DNA of 23,216 nt, taken from contig JAEWMT010000126.1 in the NCBI GenBank assembly GCA_023393095.1, positions 1 to 23,216 on the forward strand. Reading direction: 5' to 3'. Position numbers and translations under genes: made by a program. Below, piece by piece: positions 15,333-22,665 of the stretch; positions within the stretch are counted from its first letter, which is position 1; every line of letters starts with the position of its first letter. This DNA comes from Bacillota bacterium. Lineage in GTDB: Bacteria > Bacillota > Clostridia > Lachnospirales > Lachnospiraceae. The notes beneath the pieces were generated by a model. It worked only from the letters and a program-made list of their open reading frames with translations. It did no database searches and was not told the DNA's origin.

Positions 15333-15452
15333 TTACATAGTTTCTTTCTGCTCCATCATTAAATCATTCAATAATTCTCTCTGATCGTCACTTTCCTTAC
15401 TGTATTCGCTGTCAACCTCATGCAGTATGATATCAATTTTTTTATCTGCCAT
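15333..15452 (-). CDS. Acidic 39-residue small protein
   Basis: MADKKIDIILHEVDSEY followed by SKESDDQRELLNDLMMEQKE and a short end. The frame is open from 15539, but AAGGAGG sits 5 bases before the ATG at 15452, and the operator/promoter region lies upstream, so the short form is right. It is the first gene transcribed leftwards from the TTTGAC-box control region. In that position many phages carry Cro-like or antirepressor proteins, but no HTH is visible here; function unknown. Confidence 0.65.
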   Translation of the reverse strand: MADKKIDIILHEVDSEYSKESDDQRELLNDLMMEQKETM

Positions 15453-15494
15453 ATAACCTCCTTGACATTGAATGTTATTGTTACTTATGAGTTT

Positions 15495-15523
15495 ATTATG
15501 CACTACTATTTGACCATAGTCAA
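15495..15523 (-). promoter_or_regulatory. Leftward promoter with embedded operator box
   Basis: Minus-strand TTGACT (15518-15523), 17 bases, CATAAT (15495-15500). The 17-base spacer is the first TTTGAC operator box, so a bound protein would block polymerase directly. Confidence 0.7.
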
Positions 15524-15608
15524 CTGGCATTATACACAACTATTTGACTATATCTTTGTATATTTTATACACTAGTTTTTGACCATAGAATATGATAATA
15601 TATTTGAC
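15501..15608. promoter_or_regulatory. Operator array: three CACTAnTATTTGACCATAG boxes plus a half box
   Basis: Similar boxes start at 15501, 15535 and 15570 (CAC[TA]A[CG]T[AT]TTTGAC[CT]ATA), 34-35 bp apart, with a shorter TATTTGAC at 15601. Outer CTAT/ATAG give each partial dyad symmetry. The spacing places the three full boxes on a similar face of the helix after about three turns. They lie between the divergent small genes and the XRE gene, as expected for a repressor control region. Confidence 0.75.
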
Positions 15609-15634
15609 AGATAAAATTGAAAGGAACCCGGAAA

Positions 15635-15850
15635 ATGTCAATATCATACAGAAAATTATTTCGATTATTAGAAGAAAAGGGTATAACCACATATTACCTT
15701 CGTCAGAACAAAATCATGGGGCAGCAAACGTATTACAATCTTAAAAACGGCAAAGGGAAACTTGGGAATGAAACACTTGAAAGCCTATGCAAATTACTAA
15801 ACTGTCAACCGGGAGATATCATGGAATATGTTCCGGATGAAGAATTGTAA
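15635..15850 (+). CDS. XRE/Cro family repressor of the mobile region
   Basis: 71-residue helix-turn-helix protein. Helix 1 YRKLFRLLEEKGIT, recognition region YLRQNKIMGQQTYYNLKNGK (about residues 22-41), and the C-terminal LCKLLNCQPGDIMEYVPDEE give the YozG-like XRE group. The ATG at 15635 is preferred over an in-frame TTG at 15617 because AAGGA ends 9 bases before the ATG. It is the obvious candidate to bind the operator array directly upstream and control both the leftward genes and itself. A terminator separates it from the integrase 100 bases downstream. Confidence 0.9.
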   Translation: MSISYRKLFRLLEEKGITTYYLRQNKIMGQQTYYNLKNGKGKLGNETLESLCKLLNCQPGDIMEYVPDEEL

Positions 15851-15877
15851 AATGCCTATGAAAATCGACAGAAATAA

Positions 15878-15909
15878 AGAGTAGCCGATTGTGACTACTC
15901 TATTTTTTT
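15878..15909 (+). terminator. Terminator between the XRE repressor and the integrase
   Basis: AGAGTAG / CTACTCT (15878-15884 with 15895-15901), 10-base loop, then A and seven T. Confidence 0.87.
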
Positions 15910-15953
15910 GAATTAAACAACCATTTCTAGAAGAGATTTAAAAGGAGAAATTA

Positions 15954-17159
15954 ATGGATACGGTTTATGAGACTCTACAATACGCGATTAGCCATGATAT
16001 GATTGACCTGTCTAGTATGCAACAAAAAGTTGAGATGAAAAAGCGCGAATATTATTTATCATTACATCCTAATAATATTTGGCAAGGTAAAAACGGCAAG
16101 TGGTATACCCACTTGGATGACAGCAACCGAACACTTAAGAAGAAAAACAGCAGAGAAGAAATAGAAGATTCAGTATGCGAATTTTATAAAAACCTCGAGG
16201 AAGAACCTACACTAAAAGAAGTATACATTGACTGGATTGACTGTAAATTAAAATCAACTGAAATATGTCAAGGAACGTATGATAGATATGAAAATGACTA
16301 TAAACGATTTTTCGTTGGTTCTGACATAGAGAAGAGAAAAATTCGTTCAATAATGGATGATGAGTTAGAAATGTTCATTAAAGAATCCATTGTAAAAAAC
16401 GAATTAAGCCAAAAAGGATATGCAGGCTTACGCACACTGATTCTAGGAATCTTTAAACATGCAAAAAAGAAAAAATGTACAGATATTAGTATTTCATATT
16501 TTATGAAAGACTTGGAACTTCCAAAGAAAATATTTAATAAAAAAATAAAGAATAAGGAAGATCAGGTTTATTTAGAGGATGAAATCGTAAAAGCTACTGA
16601 ATATTTAAAGTCAAATCCAACAATAGAAAATTTGGGATTACTGTTAACGTTTCAGACAGGTATTAGAGTTGGGGAGTTGGCAGCTTTAAAATATTCCGAC
16701 CGAAACAATCATAATAGACTTAGAATTCAAAGGATGGAGATTAAGTACAAAGATGAGTTATCAAGGACATGCGTTCATGATATAGTAGAATTTACTAAAT
16801 CAGATGCTGGGTATAGAAACCTTTATCTTACCGATTCAGCAATTGAAACTTTGGAAATTGCAAGAAGAAAAAATCCATTTGGAGAGTATTTATTTGAGAA
16901 AGACGGGAAAAGAATTTTAACAGGAACTTATAATGATTCTCTTGCAAGAATGTGCAAGGCTATAGGAATTAAAACAAAATCAATGCATAAAATAAGGCGG
17001 TCATATGGGACAACCTTAATAGACAATGATTGTGATGATAGCGTAGTCATGGAGCAAATGGGACATGCTGATATCACAACTACAAGAAAATTTTATTACT
17101 ACAGTAATAAAAATAGCGAAACAAAAATGGAACAAATCAACAATGCTATCACCTATTAA
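15954..17159 (+). CDS. int: Tyrosine recombinase / phage-type integrase
   Basis: 401-residue, apparently complete site-specific recombinase. An N-terminal arm-binding-like region (about 40-80; NIWQGKNGKWYTHL) is followed by the core-binding SAM-like domain (about 84-175) and the catalytic domain (about 205-395). Active-site residues visible: Arg238 (QTGIRVGEL), Lys282 (TKSDAGYRN), His345 and Arg348 (HKIRR), His371 (MGHADITTT) and the nucleophile Tyr, most likely Tyr381 in KFYYY. AAAGGAG lies 6 bases before the ATG. It shares orientation with the XRE repressor but is opposite to the tail/sigma unit. The residues are intact, so it may still be active; its attachment site was not identified. Confidence 0.96.
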   Translation: MDTVYETLQYAISHDMIDLSSMQQKVEMKKREYYLSLHPNNIWQGKNGKWYTHLDDSNRTLKKKNSREEIEDSVCEFYKNLEEEPTLKEVYIDWIDCKLKSTEICQGTYDRYENDYKRFFVGSDIEKRKIRSIMDDELEMFIKESIVKNELSQKGYAGLRTLILGIFKHAKKKKCTDISISYFMKDLELPKKIFNKKIKNKEDQVYLEDEIVKATEYLKSNPTIENLGLLLTFQTGIRVGELAALKYSDRNNHNRLRIQRMEIKYKDELSRTCVHDIVEFTKSDAGYRNLYLTDSAIETLEIARRKNPFGEYLFEKDGKRILTGTYNDSLARMCKAIGIKTKSMHKIRRSYGTTLIDNDCDDSVVMEQMGHADITTTRKFYYYSNKNSETKMEQINNAITY

Positions 17160-17183
17160 ATCATTCATATTGCCCACGCCTCC

Positions 17184-17234
17184 CGGTAAGAGTTCATGAG
17201 GATAATAAGTTATAATATTATTTTACTCTTATAG
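17184..17234. other. Stem-loop in the gap after the integrase
   Basis: TAAGAGT and ACTCTTA enclose an inner ATAATA/TATTAT stem, followed by TAGTTTT. It may end the integrase transcript, or be part of the attachment/arm-site region expected beside an integrase gene. The remainder of 17160-17335 holds no gene or clear repeat. Confidence 0.4.
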
Positions 17235-17334
17235 TTTTCCTCGAGCCATTTTTATTATAATAATGCAAGCTAAATCTATCTATTGATCTTGTAGTCTAAT
17301 AGCCTGTTTAACGTGTTCTATTTTTAAATACAAC

Positions 17335-17362
17335 AAAAAGGATATATGCAAAGCATACACCC
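17335..17362 (-). terminator. Terminator of the tail/sigma operon
   Basis: A 10-bp stem with two G-U pairs (17340-17349 with 17353-17362), a 3-base loop, and five T on the minus strand. It is about 70 bases past the sigma factor stop codon, which itself lies in another 8-bp hairpin (17408-17436, AGCTAACC / GGTTAGCT). Confidence 0.82.
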
Positions 17363-17430
17363 TTTAATATCGTGAATTAATACAACATCTATGTGAACTC
17401 AATCATGAGCTAACCATACTGTCAAGGCGG

Positions 17431-18363
17431 TTAGCTATTTGCTGCGCCTTCCATCTCAACACTTCGTATAGCGATATCTTCCACAACGGAAGAATCGCTG
17501 CGATTATGAAAATCGCCTATTGACCCCATATATGCTCGTGCATAGTTTTCTTCGAATTTCTCCGACAGTAATCTTCTAACCTTTGCACCTCTTAATTTCC
17601 TTAATGCTGTAGCTTCAATCTGTCTGACTCTCTGTCTGCTGATATTACATTTATGCCCTGCAGCAGTCAGTGTCATATTCCCTCTGTACCTAAGCTTGAT
17701 AATCTCATTTTCATGCGGATTGACTGTATCCTGAACGATCTGCCATAGTTCCGTTTTTCTACTGTTTACTATTATGCTGTCAACGACATCATCCTCAACA
17801 TTGACGCTTTTATCCTGTACGGTGTCACCAACGGTTAAATCTATATTATCACTTCCTGAAATTGTAGCATCTAAACTCTGTATATCGTAAGTCTGACAGG
17901 CCTGTTTTATAGTATCTAACGATGATTGACTTATACCCATACAATAACATATTTCCTTGTCAGAGGGCTCACGGCCTTTTGTCATTTCAAATGTAGACAG
18001 TATCTTTTTATACCGACCGACTTTTTCGTATAGAAATGCGGATATTCTAATAGTTCGCTCATTGTTTTTTAAATAATTTGTTATAACCTGTCTTATCCAA
18101 AACGCTGCATATGTCATGAATAAGACCCCTGCCGTATCTTCGTATCTCCGCACCGCTTCAACAAGTCCAAAATAGGCTTCGTTCATTAACTCTTGATGTT
18201 CTATAATTGGGGTTTCCTTCTTGCTATTGCTTACACGATATACAAATTCATATTTTTGAACTATTTTATGGATTAATCCTATATTTTGTCTGTATAGCAG
18301 TTCCAAATTGTCAGCCGGATTTATTCCGTTTTGAATAGCTGCAACCAGTTCTTCATTGCTCAT
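17431..18363 (-). CDS. Sigma-70 family RNA polymerase sigma factor
   Basis: 310 residues. Region 2 (about 57-107) contains ELMNEAYFGLVEAVRRYE, FMTYAAFWIRQVITNYL and RTIRIS, giving core binding, -10 recognition and melting. Region 3 (about 109-150) has REPSDKEICYCMGIS. Region 4 (about 205-262) has NPHENEIIKLRY and the HTH NISRQRVRQIEATALRKLR for -35 recognition. There is no region 1.1, and a 47-residue C-terminal extension follows region 4. It is close in style to group 2/3 sigma factors found in clostridial phages and elements rather than to housekeeping RpoD. It is the last gene after the tape measure gene. AAGGCGG precedes the ATG and can be masked by an alternative hairpin. It could direct transcription of phage late genes, but none are in this window. 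Confidence 0.93.
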   Translation of the reverse strand: MSNEELVAAIQNGINPADNLELLYRQNIGLIHKIVQKYEFVYRVSNSKKETPIIEHQELMNEAYFGLVEAVRRYEDTAGVLFMTYAAFWIRQVITNYLKNNERTIRISAFLYEKVGRYKKILSTFEMTKGREPSDKEICYCMGISQSSLDTIKQACQTYDIQSLDATISGSDNIDLTVGDTVQDKSVNVEDDVVDSIIVNSRKTELWQIVQDTVNPHENEIIKLRYRGNMTLTAAGHKCNISRQRVRQIEATALRKLRGAKVRRLLSEKFEENYARAYMGSIGDFHNRSDSSVVEDIAIRSVEMEGAANS

Positions 18364-18370
18364 GCTTTCA

Positions 18371-18411
18371 CCGCCTTCTCCTTAAAAGGCGGCACAATTA
18401 TGTACCGCCTT
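18371..18411 (-). promoter_or_regulatory. Competing hairpins controlling the sigma factor ribosome binding site
   Basis: On the minus strand AAGGCGG (18405-18411), CCGCCTT (18386-18392) and AAGGCGG (18371-18377) occur in a row. The middle piece can pair with either neighbour. The last copy is the ribosome binding site of the sigma gene, 7 bases before its ATG. One fold frees the site and is followed by TTTT (weak terminator-like); the other hides it. Confidence 0.55.
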
Positions 18412-18435
18412 TTTATTACAGATCGTTTGACTTTG

Positions 18436-21400
18436 TTATGTAAAACTAACAGAAGTTTGAAATCTTCTATTTCTCTTGTTAACGCCGTCAAGGACTGCTT
18501 CTGCCATTTGCTCTTTACCGATATAAATCGGAACTCTAACGGTTGTATTTCCACTATTTCCACTTGAAGTTATACTCGACATTTGCATTGCAGCCCTCAT
18601 GTATCCTCGGTAAGAGGCTTCTTCAATACCAGCTTGTATTTGTAGATTATTAGCTACTGCAGTCTTTCCATTTGAAAACTGTCCAACAAGTTCACCATGG
18701 TTAGCCATAAATAAACCGTCTTCCGGGAAACCGCCTGTTGCGTATTTAGGAGTTTTATACTTAATATCAATTGACGGTATCATAACCCCGGGTATTTTAG
18801 ATTTTTTCATTCCGACATCTATGTCCAATTTAGGTAAAACAACCGATTTAAAACCATTAATAAAGCTCTTTATTAAATCTGCTCCAGCATTGAATAAACT
18901 ACCGATACCATCTGCAATTTCACCCGGTATGCCAGACAACCATTTTTTGAATGCTTTGCTTCCCTTGTTCCATCCATCTTCAATGCCGTCTATGATCTGA
19001 TGACCTTTTTTAGTAAATTTTTTAAAAAGACTTCCAAACCAATCAGATATATCGTCCGGTCTGATCTTTAGCCATTCTTTAAAAGTATCTGTTCCATTAG
19101 TCCATCCGGTTTGTATACCTTTTATTAATTGCAATCCTTTAAGCGCAAATAATCCCGATAGCTCACCAAACCAATTGGCAATATCCGAAGGTCTTTCTTT
19201 TAGCCATTCTTTGAATTTATCCCTATTTGCTCCCCATCCATTTTCAATTCCGTCAATTATTTCTTTACCTTTTACCTTGAATTTAGAAGGGATACCGATA
19301 ACCCATCCCGCGATTTTTCCGGGTAAATCATTAAAGAATTTTTTTAAATCCTTTAAACTAAAATTGGTAAGTCCATCAATAATAGAATCCATCATTTGAC
19401 CACCAATATCAGTCAATTTATTAAGATTTTCACTGATATCAAAACCAGTTATGGATTCAACGACATTATCAATTAAATTAAAAGGTGAAGCAGGACTTGC
19501 AAAAAACGCGTCATATAATTCCTGTAAAAACTTTAATACGTTTTTAACCGATGGTTTTTCAACAACATCCTTTAATGAATCAAGAGCATCTCCAATTTTT
19601 TTAAGCCATTCTGCACCATTTCCAACAGTTACTTTTGATAAATCGGTAATGAAATTAAGTAATCCTTTGACGGCACCATTATTTTTAAACTTTTCCGCGA
19701 CTGCATTTAAAACATTAACTGCTTTTGCTAAATCTTCGAGAAATGTAACTAAAATTTTATTTACAGTAAGAGTAGCAATAGGTTTAAAAACATGATCGTA
19801 GCACCATAAAAGTCCTTCACCGACATTTTCGGCAAATGGTTCTAATGCTTTCCATAAGTCGTCTAATGCTTTGTTAATCGACTTCCAATCAATATCATTT
19901 AGCAAATCATTTGTTGTATTAAGAAATTGCGGTAGTCCTTTACCAAGTGTCCATTTACCAAGGGGTTTAAGAAAATCATCATAGAAATCTATTAATGTTT
20001 TTCCTGTGAAGTCTGCCAGTTTTGACAACCCTTCATCCCATAACTTTTTCAACGCCCTTCTGGTTGGTTCTGCGTCCTTATATATAGCGGCAAAAAAGTC
20101 AGTTATTCCCTTAGCCAAGTCCTTGGATTTATTACTCATTTTTTCAAGCTCTTCATTAAACTTCTTCATATATGATGCAGTTTTGGCATTAATGGCATCA
20201 TCGAGAATCGGACTTCCACCGCCAGTATTCGCACCGGAATCGGATTTTTTAGAATCTGATTTTGAGTTGTCGGTCAATATATTTAATTCATCAAATCCCA
20301 TAAGGGATTTTTTGTATTTTTCATTTGCCTTGGTTGCTTTGTCGGTTGAATTAGCTGCGTTATCGGTAGCATCAGAAATACCGTCAATGTTTCCGGTAAC
20401 ATCCGTATAAATATTACTATTTGAGTAATCTGGTAACTCAAACCCAACAGCCTTAGCAATTGTATCAATTAAACTACGAAGGGCAATGACAACCGCATTT
20501 ATGTATGGAAGTATAGTGGATATAACAGGAAGAAAAACATTACCAATAGAACGAGATAGGTTATCCCATTGTTGTTTTAATACCCTAATCTGGTTAGCGG
20601 GAGAGTTGATTGTTTTAGCCATATCTCCGAACGCGACTTCGGATTGATCCATAATAGCAAGCCATCTTAACTGAACTTTTTCAGCCTGTGACATTTTCTT
20701 TACTGATTCATCAACGCCATATTTATATGCTGTCAACTGTAGGGTTGCCTGTGTAATATCAACGCCTAATTCACGAAGAGGTCGAACTTGTCCTGTTAAT
20801 CCAGCTTGTAATTTCTGCATTGCGTTAGCGGTATCAATATTCCAGAGGGATGCAATATCATTTCCTAACAAAGTAAACGATTCCGAAATGTTTTCAGCTG
20901 TGTTTGCCGTCAAGCCCATAGCACTGGAAATCTGAGCAAATACAGCCTGATAATTCATCATGGTATTAGGGTCTAGACTTAATGCATCGGTTAATTTATC
21001 ATTAAATGCCTGCGCGCGATCAATGAAAGCCTTTGCATATGCATCAGCGGATTTACTTCCCCAATCCATACCAAGCTTTTGAGCCGCTTCCATACCTATT
21101 TTCTTATATGAGGTCTGGAATAAGTTAATGGTTTCATTGAAATCCATTGATTTTTTAATGGATTCCGCAATGCCACCCAACACATACTTCAATGTGAAAT
21201 ATGCTCCTACGAGTTTATTGACTTGTGAGGTCAAAGATGCCACATGGGGAGTTGATTCCTTATGCACCTTGTCAACCTTATTAGTTGATACCGCAACCTC
21301 ATTATTTGACCGTGTAAGCGTTTTAGCGGCGCGATTTAAACCATTTACCGTACTGCTAAATTTAGAGCCGTTAGACGCTAAACTAGACATTGCATTGGTC

Positions 21401-21885
21401 ATTCTTATGAGGTTATCAGATACATTCGGAGCGGTTGACAGCGTTGTCATAAACTCTTTTAAAGCAGCTGAAAGTCGCGGGAGAGTAGTAATAACTTTCT
21501 CGATTCTCGCACCGCCAAGTTTTGAGATACTATTGGCAATCTCACCCAACTTGACAGCATCATCCGATACTGAACTAATACCCTGTAATGAATTAGCAAA
21601 ATTCCTAATTCCATTAGCAGATTTATATAAAGCCGATTCATTAATCGTGCTTAATTTTTCAATACCTTTTGTAAGTCTGTTGAAATCAGTGGCTTTTACA
21701 TTAGACATAGTTTCCATTGACTTACCGATCTGTTTTAAACCTGTAGCCATATTATTTAATCCATTGCTATTAAATTTAGGCAATATGGATGATACTTGTT
21801 CTAGCTTCTTAATTATTATGTCAAGTTGCGCTGTAGCTTTTTTTGCCTCGGCTTCGATGACAATGTCTATTCTATCTACGTCCAA
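18436..21885 (-). CDS. Phage tail tape measure protein
   Basis: 1149 residues, length and composition typical of tape measure proteins of siphovirus-type tails, which set tail length and fill the tube. Residues 1-230 are heptad-rich helix. Residues ~229-490 form the conserved core, with hydrophobic segments at about 229-256 and 449-483 and the family motif SPANQIRVLKQQWDNLSRSI near 425-447. A Ser/Asp/Gly linker (about 541-558) separates a long helical C-terminal part. Residues ~870-1000 hold about three 44-residue repeats of the form GxxxIxGIxxGWxxxxxxFKEWLxxxPxDIxxWFG. The end (~1020-1149) has a Gly-rich loop and IGKEQMAEAVLDGVNKRNRR. Start is TTG with GGAGG 6 bases upstream, inside a hairpin. 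Flanked by a chaperone-like gene upstream as in phages, but a sigma factor follows instead of distal-tail genes. Confidence 0.93.
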   Translation of the reverse strand: MDVDRIDIVIEAEAKKATAQLDIIIKKLEQVSSILPKFNSNGLNNMATGLKQIGKSMETMSNVKATDFNRLTKGIEKLSTINESALYKSANGIRNFANSLQGISSVSDDAVKLGEIANSISKLGGARIEKVITTLPRLSAALKEFMTTLSTAPNVSDNLIRMTNAMSSLASNGSKFSSTVNGLNRAAKTLTRSNNEVAVSTNKVDKVHKESTPHVASLTSQVNKLVGAYFTLKYVLGGIAESIKKSMDFNETINLFQTSYKKIGMEAAQKLGMDWGSKSADAYAKAFIDRAQAFNDKLTDALSLDPNTMMNYQAVFAQISSAMGLTANTAENISESFTLLGNDIASLWNIDTANAMQKLQAGLTGQVRPLRELGVDITQATLQLTAYKYGVDESVKKMSQAEKVQLRWLAIMDQSEVAFGDMAKTINSPANQIRVLKQQWDNLSRSIGNVFLPVISTILPYINAVVIALRSLIDTIAKAVGFELPDYSNSNIYTDVTGNIDGISDATDNAANSTDKATKANEKYKKSLMGFDELNILTDNSKSDSKKSDSGANTGGGSPILDDAINAKTASYMKKFNEELEKMSNKSKDLAKGITDFFAAIYKDAEPTRRALKKLWDEGLSKLADFTGKTLIDFYDDFLKPLGKWTLGKGLPQFLNTTNDLLNDIDWKSINKALDDLWKALEPFAENVGEGLLWCYDHVFKPIATLTVNKILVTFLEDLAKAVNVLNAVAEKFKNNGAVKGLLNFITDLSKVTVGNGAEWLKKIGDALDSLKDVVEKPSVKNVLKFLQELYDAFFASPASPFNLIDNVVESITGFDISENLNKLTDIGGQMMDSIIDGLTNFSLKDLKKFFNDLPGKIAGWVIGIPSKFKVKGKEIIDGIENGWGANRDKFKEWLKERPSDIANWFGELSGLFALKGLQLIKGIQTGWTNGTDTFKEWLKIRPDDISDWFGSLFKKFTKKGHQIIDGIEDGWNKGSKAFKKWLSGIPGEIADGIGSLFNAGADLIKSFINGFKSVVLPKLDIDVGMKKSKIPGVMIPSIDIKYKTPKYATGGFPEDGLFMANHGELVGQFSNGKTAVANNLQIQAGIEEASYRGYMRAAMQMSSITSSGNSGNTTVRVPIYIGKEQMAEAVLDGVNKRNRRFQTSVSFT
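18890..19290 (-). repeat. In-gene 132-bp tandem repeats of the tape measure gene
   Basis: The block encoding FKEWLK (TAGCCATTCTTT on the plus strand) recurs exactly 132 bases apart near 19069 and 19201, and a third diverged unit lies about 130 bases further. Each unit encodes 44 residues. Tape measure repeats of this sort can change tail length by unit gain or loss. Confidence 0.75.
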
Positions 21886-21887
21886 AT

Positions 21888-21922
21888 AGAGCCTCCTTTT
21901 ATAATTGGAACTCGGAGGCTCT
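21888..21922 (-). promoter_or_regulatory. Hairpin masking the tape measure ribosome binding site
   Basis: A perfect 9-bp G+C-rich stem (AGAGCCTCC at 21888-21896 with GGAGGCTCT at 21914-21922) encloses 17 bases. The strand proximal to the start codon contains the GGAGG used by the TTG start at 21885. It begins 11 bases after the chaperone gene's stop, so ribosomes finishing that gene could open it. Confidence 0.65.
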
Positions 21923-21933
21923 CTATACCGTAA

Positions 21934-22272
21934 CTATTTCAATTCTGAACCATTATCAATCATAAATCTAAAAACCGGTTTATTTGCTTTAGGCTTACTT
22001 TTAATCTGATTTACAAATTTGCTTGTTTCAAGAGCTGCGGTTATGTCTTCCATCCACTCACCAATACCCCCACCTGCTAAAATATGCTTTTCAACAGCTT
22101 CATTTGCTTCTGACGGAGTAATATGAGCAGCTATACATATAAATGCGGTGATTATCGTTAAAACGCTTTTACCTGTCTCTCCGTACATAAAGTAGACACC
22201 ATACTTTTCAAGCTCCTTTATTGTTTCTATATTGATTTCCGGAATTTTGTAGTCCTTACCATTGATCTTCAT
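21934..22272 (-). CDS. Tail assembly chaperone-like protein
   Basis: 112 residues. MKINGKDYKIPEINIETIKE at the start and a helical remainder (residues ~35-85) resemble the gpG-type tail assembly chaperones that precede tape measure genes in siphoviruses; they coat the tape measure protein before tail tube polymerisation. The assignment rests on size, fold-like pattern (ETIKELEKYG, EANEAVEKHILAGGGIGEWM) and position directly before the tape measure gene. No -1 slippery site leading to a longer G-T product was found, which differs from lambda-type phages. AGGAGG lies 7 bases before the ATG. Confidence 0.7.
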   Translation of the reverse strand: MKINGKDYKIPEINIETIKELEKYGVYFMYGETGKSVLTIITAFICIAAHITPSEANEAVEKHILAGGGIGEWMEDITAALETSKFVNQIKSKPKANKPVFRFMIDNGSELK

Positions 22273-22307
22273 GTGTTATACCTCCTATTATAGATAAATT
22301 TTATAAG

Positions 22308-22478
22308 TTAACTTTCTAATGATTTTAGTAAAATATTTTTGTGTTCCTCGCTTAACGGACGGCGAAGCCAGCGAAATAGTCCCGATTCTGAAATTTTTGC
22401 CTTGAAAGCCAGCTCACAGAGTGAAATTCCAGCTTCCCTAGCCTTCTGTTTTATGTCTTCGTTATATTTTGTTCTCAT
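22308..22478 (-). CDS. Small helix-turn-helix protein (56 aa)
   Basis: 56-residue protein; the segment KAREAGISLCELAFKAKISE plus SGLFRWLRRPLS (about residues 11-42) reads as an XRE/AraC-like helix-turn-helix with ISLCELAFKAKIS as first HTH helix pair. The frame opens further upstream (22511), but GGGAGGG lies 6 bases before the ATG at 22478. It is the first gene after a leader hairpin and could be an autoregulator of the tail/sigma operon. A similar 56-60-residue regulator is often found at the head of small phage operons; target unknown. Confidence 0.65.
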   Translation of the reverse strand: MRTKYNEDIKQKAREAGISLCELAFKAKISESGLFRWLRRPLSEEHKNILLKSLES

Positions 22479-22496
22479 GTTCTTCCCTCCCTTCAA

Positions 22497-22555
22497 ACAA
22501 AAAAGCGCCATTTTGAAATCCCGATATTACTGAGATATTTATCAAAATGACGCTC
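22497..22555 (-). terminator. Leader terminator (attenuator-like) before the HTH gene
   Basis: A 13-bp stem with one mismatch (AGCGnCATTTTGA; 22503-22515 with 22543-22555) is followed on the minus strand by six T (22497-22502). It lies between the promoter at 22600-22628 and the HTH gene, whose ribosome binding site starts about 12 bases later. It would stop most transcripts unless something prevents the fold. Confidence 0.75.
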
Positions 22556-22599
22556 GTTATTTGGCGTTCGTAAATTTTCAAGGTTCTTCTTCTACATTA

Positions 22600-22628
22600 A
22601 TCGTACCACGTGATTGATTTACTGTAAA
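22600..22628 (-). promoter_or_regulatory. Promoter of the HTH/chaperone/tape measure/sigma operon
   Basis: Minus-strand TTTACA (22623-22628), 17 bases ending in TGG, TACGAT (22600-22605): a 5/6 -35 and an extended (TGn) -10. The RNA would start near 22593 and cross the attenuator hairpin at 22555-22497. Confidence 0.55.
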
Positions 22629-22665
22629 GGATACATATGATACAGACTAGATACATCACTATATT

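Noticed and set aside
17160..17430. Integrase attachment site or tRNA gene next to the integrase
   Set aside because: No tRNA-like fold and no convincing direct repeat with another place in the window was found; the partner site may lie outside.
21128..21889. Long plus-strand open frame of 253 codons opposite the tape measure gene
   Set aside because: It is the antisense shadow of a heptad-rich gene; no ribosome binding site and hydrophobic composition explained by the sense codons.
21934..22060. Programmed -1 frameshift at the end of the chaperone gene (G/GT type)
   Set aside because: The only run of T near the end is not in a proper slippery frame and a -1 shift there meets a stop at once.
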